This document shows, one piece after another, positions 42,606 through 51,714 of a DNA stretch of 60,020 bases. The stretch is from the NCBI GenBank assembly GCA_003171335.1, contig PMYD01000120.1, forward strand, positions 1 through 60,020, read 5' to 3'. A program made the position numbers and the translations under genes. Every line of letters begins with the position of its first letter. Position 1 is the stretch's first letter. The notes under the pieces were generated by a model that saw nothing but the letters and a program-made list of their open reading frames with translations, made no database searches and was not told the DNA's origin. This DNA is from Phycisphaerales bacterium. Its GTDB lineage: Bacteria; Planctomycetota; Phycisphaerae; SM23-33; FEN-1343.

Positions 42606-44174
42606 TCAGGAGGTTCCCAGCCGATCAAGCATGGCCTGGCGCATGATGTCCCGCGGGGCGGGCCGGTGTATCCAGAGTTCATACTGTGCGGCGGCCTGAT
42701 TGACGAACATGTCGACGCCGGTGATGGTCCGGCAGCCGGCCGCATCGGCCTGGCGGAGCAGTTGCGTGCGGATGGGATTGTAGATCGTGTCAAAGACGAC
42801 CGTACCGCGCGCCAGCGCCGCATCCGCGGGCAGCGGGCTGGCGTCCACATGCGGATGCATGCCCACCGGCGTGCAGTTGATGAGGATCTCCGCCTGCAGC
42901 GAGCCAAGCTCCGCCAGGTCGCCTGCCCGCACGGCCCCCGCAGCGCCGCGGTCGAACTCGCGGGCCAGTTGCTCGGCGCGAGATTGCGTGCGGTTATAGA
43001 GCGTGGTGTCGGCGCCGTAGTGCGCCAGGGCGGCGACGATGGCCCGTGCGGCCCCGCCGGCGCCCAGCACGGCAACGCGGCGGCCGCGCAGCGATTCCCG
43101 CCGGCCGCCCAAGGATGCCGCCAGGGCATCCATGGCGGCGGCGTAATCCGTGTTCCAGCCGGCGAGCGGGCCGGCGCCATCGCCGGTGATGACGATCGTG
43201 TTGATCGCGCCGATGGCCCGCGACAGCTCGTCCACATTGGCCGCCCCGACGCGCGCCAACGCGTTCTCCTTGTGCGGGATCGTCACCGACAGGCCGCGCA
43301 CCTCCATCCAGGGCCGCTCCACGATGCCGTCGAGGCAGCGAGTGAAGGCCTCGGCGCCGCTCTGGACCCGAAGCGGCACATACACGGCATCGAGCCCGTC
43401 GGCCCCGAAGGCCGCATTGTGCACCGCCGGGCTCATGGAGTGGCCCACGGGGCAGCCGATCACGCCGTACACGGCGGTGGCGAGGGAGATGGAGTCCCAG
43501 CGGTACAACCCGCGCAGCTCCGCAATCGTGGGCTGGCCGGGGGCGCTGGCCGCCTGGCCCGACAGTGCGGCGAACGTGCCGAAAGCGCCGAACTTGCGGG
43601 CCAGCAGCCGGCTGGCCAGGCCCGCTTCGCCCATGGCCAAGGCCAACGCGGGCTTGCGGCTGCCACGCAGCACGTCAAACGCCGCCCAGGCATCTTCGGG
43701 GCCGGCGGCGGCAAAGGCGATCTTATTGATCTGGCCGGGGCTCTCCTCCAGCCGGGCCAGCAGGCCGGCCAGATCCTTCGGCCGATGCTCAAAATCGTGA
43801 CAGGATACAATCAGCTCCGCCTGGCGCGCCTGCCCCAGCGCTGAGAGCAGCTCGCCGGCAGCGCCCAGCGAAGCCAGCTCGAAATCCACCCAGCGCGCGC
43901 CCAGCCGCACGGCCTGGGCCAGCAGGCTCGCGCGCTGTTCATCGCTCCAGTCGCACTGGCCGCCCTCGGCGCGGCGGCGGCAGGTGGCAATGACCGGGCG
44001 GGGGGGGTGGTTCAGCAGCGTGCGGAGGGCGCCGGCATCCGCTTTTTCGAGGAAGTCCAGGCGGGCCTCGACGGCATCGGCCCCGGCGGCCGCGGCCGCC
44101 TCCATCGATCTTCGCATCGCCGCCGGCGAGCGGTCGGTCAGGGGGACAATCAGCAGCGTGGATCGCGCCGACAT
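42606..44174 (-). CDS. aroDE: Bifunctional 3-dehydroquinate dehydratase / shikimate dehydrogenase
   Basis: Two consecutive shikimate-pathway enzymes in one 522-residue chain. The first about 220 residues are a type I dehydroquinase: ADAVEARLDFL, the catalytic His in IVSCHDFEHRP and the Schiff-base Lys in INKIAFAAAG. The rest is shikimate dehydrogenase: GVIGCPVGHSMSPAVHNAAF, the catalytic Lys in IPHKENAL, GWNTDYAA and the Rossmann loop LGAGGAARAI. Such AroD-AroE fusions are known in several lineages. It follows the FmdB gene by 9 bp. Confidence 0.95.
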   Translation of the reverse strand: MSARSTLLIVPLTDRSPAAMRRSMEAAAAAGADAVEARLDFLEKADAGALRTLLNHPPRPVIATCRRRAEGGQCDWSDEQRASLLAQAVRLGARWVDFELASLGAAGELLSALGQARQAELIVSCHDFEHRPKDLAGLLARLEESPGQINKIAFAAAGPEDAWAAFDVLRGSRKPALALAMGEAGLASRLLARKFGAFGTFAALSGQAASAPGQPTIAELRGLYRWDSISLATAVYGVIGCPVGHSMSPAVHNAAFGADGLDAVYVPLRVQSGAEAFTRCLDGIVERPWMEVRGLSVTIPHKENALARVGAANVDELSRAIGAINTIVITGDGAGPLAGWNTDYAAAMDALAASLGGRRESLRGRRVAVLGAGGAARAIVAALAHYGADTTLYNRTQSRAEQLAREFDRGAAGAVRAGDLAELGSLQAEILINCTPVGMHPHVDASPLPADAALARGTVVFDTIYNPIRTQLLRQADAAGCRTITGVDMFVNQAAAQYELWIHRPAPRDIMRQAMLDRLGTS

Positions 44175-44183
44175 GGAGATCTT

Positions 44184-44402
44184 TCAATGGGCCATGGGGC
44201 AACTGCCGCCCTGCTGGCAGGACTGACAGGATGCACCTTTCTCCCGGGCCGGTGCGGCCGCACCGACGCCAAAGACGCTGAGTTTCTTGACCACGCGGCC
44301 CGAGCCGCATTGGCGGCACTTGGGCGCGGGCGCATCCATCGTTTTGACCAGAGCCTCAAACTCCGCCTGGCATTTCTCGCACCGGTATTCATAAAACGGC
44401 AT
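44184..44402 (-). CDS. FmdB-family zinc ribbon protein
   Basis: 72 residues. The N-terminus MPFYEYRCEKCQAEFE with CxxC, followed by CRQCGSG, forms one zinc ribbon of the FmdB family, and a third cysteine pair lies in CQSCQQGGSC near the end. Proposed as a small regulatory or metal-binding protein. It is just upstream of aroDE, probably in the same transcript. Confidence 0.85.
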   Translation of the reverse strand: MPFYEYRCEKCQAEFEALVKTMDAPAPKCRQCGSGRVVKKLSVFGVGAAAPAREKGASCQSCQQGGSCPMAH

Positions 44403-44468
44403 CGATGATCCTCATGTTGGCCGGCGGCTGATTGCCGGCTGAGACAATATACCTCTGGGCCGGCCATC

Positions 44469-44520
44469 AGCCAACGAGGAAGCGGCTGGGTACGGGAGAT
44501 AGCTTGCGTTGGCTCTTTTT
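44469..44520 (+). terminator. Terminator-like stem-loop
   Basis: Eight-base stem AGCCAACG (44469-44476) with CGTTGGCT (44507-44514), a 30-base loop, and a CTTTTT run after it. No forward gene ends immediately upstream. Confidence 0.35.
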
Positions 44521-44552
44521 CGACGGGGTGCTAGACAGGGTGCGCTCATTCC

Positions 44553-44590
44553 GATGACGCGTGGCTGCAAAAAGATGCAGCCACGGCACC
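44553..44590. repeat. REP family B, third copy
   Basis: A hairpin with stem GTGGCTGC / GCAGCCAC, reverse-complement match of the first copy at 4034; the shared stretch covers about 41 bases including the flank GAATGAGC. Confidence 0.8.
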
Positions 44591-44630
44591 CGTGCTTTTT
44601 TCGACCGGCTCATCTGTTGGGCTATGGGGA

Positions 44631-44786
44631 CTTAAGTGTTACGGTCATCATGCTCATGCGGACGACTGTAACACTTAAGACTCGCGCCATTGAGTCAGGT
44701 GTGCGCCGCGCACACCTGATTGCTCAACGGGTGGGGGATTTTCAACTTGGCCGGCTCGCCGATCAACTGTGCGCCGCGCACAGTTG
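44631..44786. repeat. Cluster of three perfect hairpins
   Basis: Stem arms: CTTAAGTGTTAC (44631, 25-base loop), TCAGGTGTGCG (44695, loop CCG, extended outside by TTGAG/CTCAA), CAACTGTGCG (44764, loop CCG). The last two share the inner TGTGCG and loop but differ in the outer bases of both arms, which change together so pairing is kept. Confidence 0.8.
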
Positions 44787-44967
44787 CCAGGAGTGCTGGT
44801 AACGCTTTTCCCTTGAGTGAGCGAGCCCTAATTCCTAGCATGTCGCTGATGCCTCGCCCCAGGCGGCCGGAGGGAGTGTACGCAGCCTGGTGCGGCTTGT
44901 CGGCGGCACGTCGGAGGGGTGCCTTCGGCCAGGCGGCCCGCGGTTGGCCCGCAGTTGGAGATAGCGG

Positions 44968-47007
44968 ATGCGATCAGCAGTGATTTCCTTGGCGGCTATT
45001 TTGTGCGCGGCGGCCCTCGCCGCCGGCCAGACCACCCGTGCGGCCGCGCCTGCCGCGCCTGCCACTCAGGCCAGCGGTATCGATCTGTCCCCGCGCGTGC
45101 TGGACACGCGGCTGCTGAAGGCCACCAATTTTGTGACCGGCTCATCGCGCTACCTGCACCAGAGCAAGCTGCACCGCGGCATGAAGGGCTACGGGCTGAC
45201 CGTGCTGGAAGGCACCAAGATCGTCCGCTTCGACGTGGAGATCGTCTCGGTGATGTTCAACTACGAGGTGCCGCACCGCGATGTCATCCTGGCGCGGGCC
45301 AAGGGGCAGAACCTCGAGGAAATCGGCATCATCCGCGGCATGAGCGGCTCGCCGGTGTATATCAACGACGGCACGGGCGACAAGCTCGTGGGCGCGGTGG
45401 CCTACGGCTTCCCGTTCCAGAAGTCCTCGGCCGCCGGCCAGCTTTTCGGCATTCAGCCCATCTCGCAGATGCTCGCCGCCGCGGGTCTGCCCGCCGAGGA
45501 AAGTTCCCAGCCGCCCGCCGTGGTGGCCACGGATGCCGGCAACGCGGCCGGCAAGAGCGATGGGACCGGCAAGGGCGACGTGCCGGCGGCCTCAGGCGTG
45601 AACCTGGGCAGTGATTGGCTGGCGGCCGCGCTGAACCCCAAGAAGGTCGATTTCACCCGCTTCGGCCTGCCGGCGCGCACGCTGTCGGCGACATCCGCCG
45701 ATTCGCCTTTAGCCGCCCTGGTGCAGCCGCTGGCCACGCCCGTGATGGTCGGCAGGCTGGCGCCGGCGGCGATGGATCAACTGGAGCATTCGCTGTACGG
45801 CTGCGGCATGACCGCGGTGCAGGCCGGCGGCGTGGGCGAGGTTGCCGCGGAGGAAGTCAAGGGCCTGTCCCTGGTTCCCGGGGCGGCCCTGGCCGTGCCG
45901 CTGGTGACCGGCGATGTGGACATGACCGCCGTCGGCACCGTCACCGAGGTGGTGGGCGATCACGTGCTGGGCTTTGGCCACGCGCTTAACGGCGCGGGCC
46001 AGACCAGCTACCCCATGGCCACCGGGTACGTGCACGCCGTGGTGCCCCGCGAGGATTCCAGCTTTAAGCTGGCCGGCAAGGTGCAGACTGTGGGCGAGCT
46101 GACCGGCGATGAGAATTCCGCCGTTTCCGGCATCGTCGGCCGCTCGGCGACCATGGTGCCGGTGGAAATCGACGTCACCTGGGGCGACACGGGCCAGGTG
46201 CAGCATTTCCGCTACGCCCTGGTGCACGATCGCGATGCGACGGCCATGCTGGCGGCCGCCACCGCGCTCAACAGCGTCTGGAGCCAGCGGAACCTGCCGC
46301 CCGAGCACACGGTGGAGTACACCATCACCAACGAGTTCGAGAAGTACGGCACGTTCCACACGACCAACGTTTCGGCCGGCGGCAACGTGGGCGAATTCAT
46401 CAGCGACCTGGTGCGGCCCATCGCCGTGATGCACCGCAACCCCTTCGGCACGGCCAAACTGACCTCGATCAAGGCATCCGTGCGGATCGATCGCGGCACC
46501 CACATGGCCGAGGTGCTGGCCGTGCGGCCGGACCGCAACCGGTATTACCCCGGCGATGACGTCACGGCCACGGTCACGCTGCGAAAGTTCATGGGCGGGC
46601 GGTTCACCAAGCAGGTTCACCTGCACCTCCCCGAGGATGTGGCCAAGGAGCATTACACGCTGAAGGTGGGTGGCAGCGAGCTGGGCCTGGAGGTGGTGCG
46701 CCGCCAGAAGCCGCACACGTTTATGCCGCAGAATCTCGACGAACTCATGGCCGCGCTGAATGCGATCACGGGCTGCCGGGCGGACCATCTCTACGCGTCG
46801 GTGGAGCTGCCGGGCGAAGATACGGCCGTCGAGCAGGACGTGCTGGCCGGCACGCCGCCGACCATGGCGGCCATGCTTAAGGCGGCCAGGCCGCTGGATG
46901 TGACGGCCGCCGGCAAGGTCATTGTGACGGAGGCCCCGATGGACCTGGTCATTATGGGGTCCGCCCAGGCCGAGCTGGTCGTGGAGAACCGGCCGGAGAT
47001 CCCGTGA
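44968..47007 (+). CDS. Secreted S55 (SpoIVB-like) serine protease
   Basis: 679 residues with a signal peptide (AVISLAAILCAAALAAGQ). The S55 core starts at GMKGYGLTVLEGTKIVRFDVEIV; GMSGSPVY (residues about 125-132) holds the expected catalytic serine. In SpoIVB, a PDZ-containing protease, this domain regulates development; here the role is unknown, and no PDZ is evident. The C-terminal part is beta-rich, unassigned. GGAG lies eight bases before ATG 44968. The next gene on the strand is the LysM/propeller protein, about 120 bp away. Confidence 0.85.
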   Translation: MRSAVISLAAILCAAALAAGQTTRAAAPAAPATQASGIDLSPRVLDTRLLKATNFVTGSSRYLHQSKLHRGMKGYGLTVLEGTKIVRFDVEIVSVMFNYEVPHRDVILARAKGQNLEEIGIIRGMSGSPVYINDGTGDKLVGAVAYGFPFQKSSAAGQLFGIQPISQMLAAAGLPAEESSQPPAVVATDAGNAAGKSDGTGKGDVPAASGVNLGSDWLAAALNPKKVDFTRFGLPARTLSATSADSPLAALVQPLATPVMVGRLAPAAMDQLEHSLYGCGMTAVQAGGVGEVAAEEVKGLSLVPGAALAVPLVTGDVDMTAVGTVTEVVGDHVLGFGHALNGAGQTSYPMATGYVHAVVPREDSSFKLAGKVQTVGELTGDENSAVSGIVGRSATMVPVEIDVTWGDTGQVQHFRYALVHDRDATAMLAAATALNSVWSQRNLPPEHTVEYTITNEFEKYGTFHTTNVSAGGNVGEFISDLVRPIAVMHRNPFGTAKLTSIKASVRIDRGTHMAEVLAVRPDRNRYYPGDDVTATVTLRKFMGGRFTKQVHLHLPEDVAKEHYTLKVGGSELGLEVVRRQKPHTFMPQNLDELMAALNAITGCRADHLYASVELPGEDTAVEQDVLAGTPPTMAAMLKAARPLDVTAAGKVIVTEAPMDLVIMGSAQAELVVENRPEIP

Positions 47008-47021
47008 CGGCTTGAGGATGA

Positions 47022-47045
47022 AGGCTGCAGGCTTTAGGCTGTAGG
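47022..47045. repeat. Lone half of the GTAGGCTGTAGG repeat
   Basis: A single arm (AGGCTTTAGGCTGTAGG) of the element seen at 39304, without its inverted partner. Confidence 0.6.
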
Positions 47046-47082
47046 AAGCTTTGAATAATCGCCGATTGTGCGGAAGATTCCC

Positions 47083-47105
47083 GTCCCGCGGGGACAGCCT
47101 TTTTT
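47083..47105 (+). terminator. Weak terminator after the S55 protease gene
   Basis: Short stem GTCCC with GGGAC, then AGCC and six T. Low stability. Confidence 0.35.
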
Positions 47106-47130
47106 CCCAAAACCAAGGATGTGCAAGCCC

Positions 47131-49734
47131 ATGATGAAGACCCTGTTTCGGGCAAGCCTGGCCCTGCTGCTGATCGCCGGGCCGGCGTTGGCGGTTACTC
47201 CGGTGACGGTTACGCAGACCAGCCAGGCCGACTTCGCGGCCGGCGAGGCGAAAAACGTGGTCATCTGGAGCCTGGGCGAAATGACCCTGGGGCGCGCGAC
47301 CCAGACGCTTCTCAAGTCGCATCCCGACGTCGAGGCCATCTCCGCCCTGGCGGTGACCGAAGCGGGCGAAACGATTGTCGGCACGGCCACCCGGGGTCTG
47401 GTGCTGCGCATCGCCCGCGATGGCACGGTGAGCGAACTGGCCGATTTGAAAGCCGTGGTCGTGACGGGCCTGGTGGTGGATGGGCCGGTGGTTTACGCCT
47501 CGACGGCCGGCGGAAAGGCCGGCGTGTACCGCATCGATACGCGGGGCGAAAAGCCCACCTTCAAGCGCATCTGGAGCGATGAGCAGGCGGCCAGCATCTG
47601 GGCCATTGCGCGGCTGGGGTCGACGCTCTTTGTCGCCACGGCGCCGCACGGCAAGGTCTTCGCCATTGAGCCGGATGGTTCGGCCGAGGTGGTTTTCACC
47701 GCCAAACAGGCGGTGCTGCGGTCCATTACGGCCTCGGGCAAGGCCCTGCTGGTCGGCACGGGCGAGGACGGCCTGGTATACCGGCTGGAAAAGACCGGCG
47801 GCAAATGGACCTCGCGCGTGCTGCTCGATGCGGAGGAAAATGAGATTGTCGCCCTGGCCGTCGACGCGGATGGGGCGGTTTACGCCGCCGCCACCAACGC
47901 CGGGCCATCGACGCCGACGGCCCCCAGCGAGTCGGATGTCGGCTACCCGGGCGGGCCGGGCCATCCCGAGCGGCCGGCAACGAAATCGTCTTCGGCGCCG
48001 GCTACCCGACCGGCCACAAAACCTGCGAGTCAGCCTGAGGCTGAATCTGCCGGGCCGATTCAGCCCGGCACGTACATCGTGCGCGCGGGCGACACGCTGA
48101 CCTCCGTGGCGGCGCGGGCGTATGGCGATGCAAGCTACGCCTCGCTGATTCGCCGGGCCAATCCCACGCTCCGCCCCGGCGCGCTGAAAGTGGGTCAGTC
48201 GTTGACCATCCCGCCGCACAAGCTGGCGGAAATGAGCACCGCGGCTTCCGCGGCCGCCTCGGCTCCGGCAGCCTCGGCTCCTGCCGCCGCCTCGGCCGCC
48301 GCCGAGGAAGGGCCCGAGAGCGGCACGGTTCTGGCCCCGGCGTCCGAAGAGCCGCCGGCAGAGAATCACGCCGAGGATCACGGCATGGTCAAGTCCGCCC
48401 CGCATGCGGCTGCGCCTGGCGGAGTGGGGCCGGCCACGCGCCCGTCGGAGACCGCGGCCCGCCGAGGGGCCCGGCCGCGCGGCGGGGCGGCCAAAGGCAA
48501 CACCGTGTACCGCATTGACCCCGACGGCATCGTGAAGGTGGTCGCGCGGCAGTCGCAGACGATCACGAACCTCGTCCTGGCGGATGGCAAGCTCTACCTG
48601 TCGACCAGCGGCGAAGAGGGGGCCATTCAGGAAGTGAACCTGGACAGCGGCGCCTGGGGCACGCTGGCCAAAGTTGAGCCCCACCAGGTGACCGTGCTGG
48701 CGGTCGGGCGCGAAGGGGCGCTCCTGGCGGGGACGGCCGATGCGGCCAGCCTCATTCGCTTCGACAGCGGTTTGGCGCCTTCGGGCACATTCATCAGTTC
48801 CGTGATGGATGGGGAACAGGTCGCCCGCTGGTCCAGCCTGGACGTCCAGGCCGACCGGCCCGATGGTACGAACGTCACGATCGCGACGCGTACGGGCAAC
48901 GTGGCCGAGCCCGTGGAGGGCACGTGGAGCGACTGGTCCCAGGAGATTCACGCTGACCAGCCCTGGGCCAAGATTCAATCGCCCGCCGGCCGCTTCTGCC
49001 AGTACCGCCTGACGTTGACTCGCGCCAAAGGCAGCGGCCGCGACGCTACGCCGGTCGTGGATGCCGTGCAGGTGGTCTACCAGATTGCCAACCTGCCGCC
49101 GGAGATCGAGTCGGTGACCGCCGATGCGGTCGATCGCACCAAGGTGCCGCAGGCTGCCAAGGAGGCCGGACCGCTGCGCTACCGCCAGGTCAAGATCAAG
49201 GCCACCGACGCCGACAAGGATGAGCTGCGCTACACCATCTACTACCGCCAGCGCGGCAGCGAGGTATGGATCAAGGCCGAGTCGAACCTGGACAAGCCGC
49301 TGTGGGTCTGGGACACCCAGACCGTGCCGGATGGCGTGTACGAGATCAAGGTCGAGGCCAACGATGAGGCGTCCAACTCGCCGGCCACGGCGCAGAAGCA
49401 TTCCTGGATCTCGCGCCCGGTGATCGTGGACAACACGCCGCCGGTCATCACCGATCTGTCGGCGCGGCCGCAGGGCCGCACAATCCACTTAAGCGTTGCC
49501 GCCACCGACTCCAACCGCATCCTGGGCATGCAGTACGTGCTCGATTCGGCCGAAGAGCCGGTGGTGATGGATGCCGCCGGCGGCGTCTTCGACTCGCCCT
49601 CGGCCACGTCGCAGGCGACGATCAAGGATGTCGCCCCCGGCCCGCACGTCATCACGGTCAAGGTGCACGATGAATTCGGCAACTCCGCCTGCCAGGCGGT
49701 GTTCGTGAGCGTGCCGGCGGACAAGGGGCGGTAG
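47131..49734 (+). CDS. Secreted beta-propeller protein with a nested LysM domain
   Basis: 867 residues with a signal peptide (LFRASLALLLIAGPALA). Residues about 50-260 are propeller-like strands (VYRIDTRG, GKVFAIEPDG, GLVYRLEKTGG). After a Pro/Ala/Ser linker, a LysM domain occupies about 313-361 (YIVRAGDTLTSVAARAYGD; LKVGQSLTIPP), followed by another Ala/Pro linker and the propeller resuming near 455 (NTVYRIDPDG). A final Ig-like domain reads VTADAVDRTKV to the end. LysM suggests peptidoglycan binding. ATG at 47131 is chosen because the signal starts there. Confidence 0.85.
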   Translation: MMKTLFRASLALLLIAGPALAVTPVTVTQTSQADFAAGEAKNVVIWSLGEMTLGRATQTLLKSHPDVEAISALAVTEAGETIVGTATRGLVLRIARDGTVSELADLKAVVVTGLVVDGPVVYASTAGGKAGVYRIDTRGEKPTFKRIWSDEQAASIWAIARLGSTLFVATAPHGKVFAIEPDGSAEVVFTAKQAVLRSITASGKALLVGTGEDGLVYRLEKTGGKWTSRVLLDAEENEIVALAVDADGAVYAAATNAGPSTPTAPSESDVGYPGGPGHPERPATKSSSAPATRPATKPASQPEAESAGPIQPGTYIVRAGDTLTSVAARAYGDASYASLIRRANPTLRPGALKVGQSLTIPPHKLAEMSTAASAAASAPAASAPAAASAAAEEGPESGTVLAPASEEPPAENHAEDHGMVKSAPHAAAPGGVGPATRPSETAARRGARPRGGAAKGNTVYRIDPDGIVKVVARQSQTITNLVLADGKLYLSTSGEEGAIQEVNLDSGAWGTLAKVEPHQVTVLAVGREGALLAGTADAASLIRFDSGLAPSGTFISSVMDGEQVARWSSLDVQADRPDGTNVTIATRTGNVAEPVEGTWSDWSQEIHADQPWAKIQSPAGRFCQYRLTLTRAKGSGRDATPVVDAVQVVYQIANLPPEIESVTADAVDRTKVPQAAKEAGPLRYRQVKIKATDADKDELRYTIYYRQRGSEVWIKAESNLDKPLWVWDTQTVPDGVYEIKVEANDEASNSPATAQKHSWISRPVIVDNTPPVITDLSARPQGRTIHLSVAATDSNRILGMQYVLDSAEEPVVMDAAGGVFDSPSATSQATIKDVAPGPHVITVKVHDEFGNSACQAVFVSVPADKGR

Positions 49735-49735
49735 A

Positions 49736-50602
49736 TTACAGCTTGACGATCGGCCGCACGACGCTGGCCAGCATGTCCGGCGGGATGTTCTCATCAGCGC
49801 CGAACTCGGCGATCGTGCCGTGCGCGTGATCGGAGGCGATGATGAGCTGGCGGCCGTTCAAGGCGAAGCCGTCATCCTGGTTCTGGTGGGCGTTGACGAA
49901 CATGGTGCAGTTCAGAAGCAGGGCCATCTGATCCAGCGTGGCCTCATCGTGCCGGCGGCCCCAGACCAAATCGTACACGGCGCCGCCGTTCTTGAAATCT
50001 TCCTCGCGGTAGGGCCGGCGGAGGACTTCCGGGTCGAAGCGCTTGGCGCGCACGGGCGAGGGCAGCGTGTGCGAGATGAAGATGCCGTTGGGGCAGCGCC
50101 CGGCCAGCGGCTGCGACCGGAAGAACTCATCCATGGCCGCTTCCACCTCGGCGGCGTCGGCGCCGTAGGCCTTTTCCAGGCCGATGTCGAAGGCCTTGCA
50201 GAAGCCACAGCCGTTCTTGGTGATCTCGTTGTCGGTGAATTGGGCCAGGTCGTGGTTAGAGAGCAGGAAATGCACCTGGCCTGGGTATTGATTCTTCAGT
50301 CGGGCGGCCCGGACTAAGAGTTCGAAGCTGCGGTCCCCGCCCTCGCTGTCGATGGCCCCGCCGTGGATCACTTCCTGCAGCACCAGCATGCGCGAGGGCG
50401 CCGAGCCCAGGGCCGCGTAGCCGATGACCTTGGACAGGTTGTGCCGGTGCCCGTGCAGGTCGCCGCAGACCAGCAGCCGCTCGCCCGGGCGGAATTCCAG
50501 CACGTTGCCCTGGCGATGGGGGTCCGAGCGGTTGAGCTGGGCGGCTTTCAGCAGGATGTCGGCGACGGCATGGGCCATGGCATTTCCAGGTTCGACGATC
50601 AC
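49736..50602 (-). CDS. Metallophosphoesterase
   Basis: 288 residues of the calcineurin-like fold. GDLHGH supplies the first metal ligands; HFLLSNHDLAQF is the GNHE-type motif; VNAHQN and SDHAHGT near the end give further ligands. The order of motifs is like that of PPP-type protein phosphatases, though GDxVDRG is degenerate. It lies just downstream of a Ser/Thr kinase (gap 55 bp), hinting at a kinase/phosphatase pair. GTG at 50602 is used as start; ATG at 50578 is possible. Its stop is 1 bp from the previous gene. Confidence 0.85.
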   Translation of the reverse strand: MIVEPGNAMAHAVADILLKAAQLNRSDPHRQGNVLEFRPGERLLVCGDLHGHRHNLSKVIGYAALGSAPSRMLVLQEVIHGGAIDSEGGDRSFELLVRAARLKNQYPGQVHFLLSNHDLAQFTDNEITKNGCGFCKAFDIGLEKAYGADAAEVEAAMDEFFRSQPLAGRCPNGIFISHTLPSPVRAKRFDPEVLRRPYREEDFKNGGAVYDLVWGRRHDEATLDQMALLLNCTMFVNAHQNQDDGFALNGRQLIIASDHAHGTIAEFGADENIPPDMLASVVRPIVKL

Positions 50603-50657
50603 GGTCAGCCTCGCAGGGCATCGGGGGCATTGTCGCCCGGCGATCCACGATGGCGTT

Positions 50658-51572
50658 TCAGGCGTCCTGCCCGCCCGGCGGTTTAGCAGCGCCCGGCGGT
50701 CTTCCGTTGCTCTTGTCGCTTCGGGCGGCCGGGCCGCTCTCGCCGCGCCGCTCCAGTTGCTTTCGGATCAACTCCAGCTTGATCTGCACGGGTTCCATCG
50801 ACGGCGGCCGATGCGTCGGCCCAAAGGAGACGCAATCCGCTACCAGACCGCCCAGGGCCGGCGGGACCTCCTTGTTCAGGTCCGTCACGGGCGTCAGCTC
50901 CAGTTCGCTCTTGAGCTGGATCGTGTCGGAGCGCTTGGGCAGGACCGTGGTGATGGCCTGGCCGGTCAACGTCCAGTACAGGGCGGCGCCGAAGTTGAAG
51001 ACGTCGGTGCGGGCATCCAGCGGCCGGCGGTGGACCTGCTCGGGGGCGATGAAGTCGGGCGTGCCCTGGATCCGCTCCTTGATGGTGCCCAGGCGGCAAC
51101 TGTGGCCCAGGTCGATCACCTTGATGGATTCATCGGGCGCCACGATGATGTTGTTGGGCTTCATGTCGGTGTGCAGAAAACCGCTGCGGTGCATGAAATG
51201 CAGGGCCTCGGCGGTCTTCTGGAAAATGCGCACCACCTTGAGCACGTCGACGGGGCGGTTCTGCTGCACCGATTCGCCGGGGCAGAATTCCATGACCATG
51301 ATCAGCTCGCGCGTTCGCATCCAGCGGCGAATCTTCAGGATGCGGTAGCACTTGCGGATGGAAGGGTGGTCCAGTTGCTGGGCCGTGTCCATCTCGTTCT
51401 GGGCCTGGTCGAAGAATCGCTGATCGTCCGGCGCGCTTTTGACGACGCGCTTGAGCGCAAGCAACTCGCCCGTGCGCTCATCGCGAACGCTCCAGATCGT
51501 GCTGTTGGCCCCGCTGCCCAGGTACTGCATGACCTGGTAGCCGGGTATCTCCAGTGTTCGTGCAACCGCCAT
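50658..51572 (-). CDS. Serine/threonine protein kinase
   Basis: 304 residues, essentially a stand-alone kinase domain without membrane segment. Glycine loop YLGSGANSTIW, ATP-binding Lys in LLALKRV, catalytic loop HTDMKPNN (HRD replaced by HTD but the Asp kept), DLG in place of DFG with Asp kept, and APEQ. So activity is plausible. The C-terminus is a short charged tail. Many planctomycete kinases are large membrane proteins; this is a compact one. It is encoded before the metallophosphoesterase. Confidence 0.9.
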   Translation of the reverse strand: MAVARTLEIPGYQVMQYLGSGANSTIWSVRDERTGELLALKRVVKSAPDDQRFFDQAQNEMDTAQQLDHPSIRKCYRILKIRRWMRTRELIMVMEFCPGESVQQNRPVDVLKVVRIFQKTAEALHFMHRSGFLHTDMKPNNIIVAPDESIKVIDLGHSCRLGTIKERIQGTPDFIAPEQVHRRPLDARTDVFNFGAALYWTLTGQAITTVLPKRSDTIQLKSELELTPVTDLNKEVPPALGGLVADCVSFGPTHRPPSMEPVQIKLELIRKQLERRGESGPAARSDKSNGRPPGAAKPPGGQDA

Positions 51573-51714
51573 GTGCGCCGGATAACGCTAAGTGCCACGG
51601 TTCCAAAAGGAAACAACGCATTATAGCCAGCGGGGGGCGGGGAATCCCAATGCGCAAATTGCAAAATGGCAAGGAATTGTTTATTCGGCGGCAAGGACTG
51701 CCCGTTGCAGGGAA

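Larger units (their letters stand above)
44403..44967. other. Divergent gap with hairpin cluster and a REP B copy
   Basis: 565 bp without a credible gene. It contains a stem-loop with T-run at 44469-44520, a REP family B copy at 44553-44590, three perfect stems at 44631, 44695 and 44764, and then plain sequence to the S55 gene start. Confidence 0.65.

Noticed and set aside
41924-43237. A minus-strand open frame that runs across tRNA-Leu
   Set aside because: It overlaps a good tRNA, a repeat and the aroDE gene, so it cannot be a normal coding gene.
45709-49488. A minus-strand open frame of 1259 codons over the S55 and LysM genes
   Set aside because: It is a shadow of high third-position GC in the two forward genes. 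It shows no signal peptide, domain or family sequence, and spans two clear genes.
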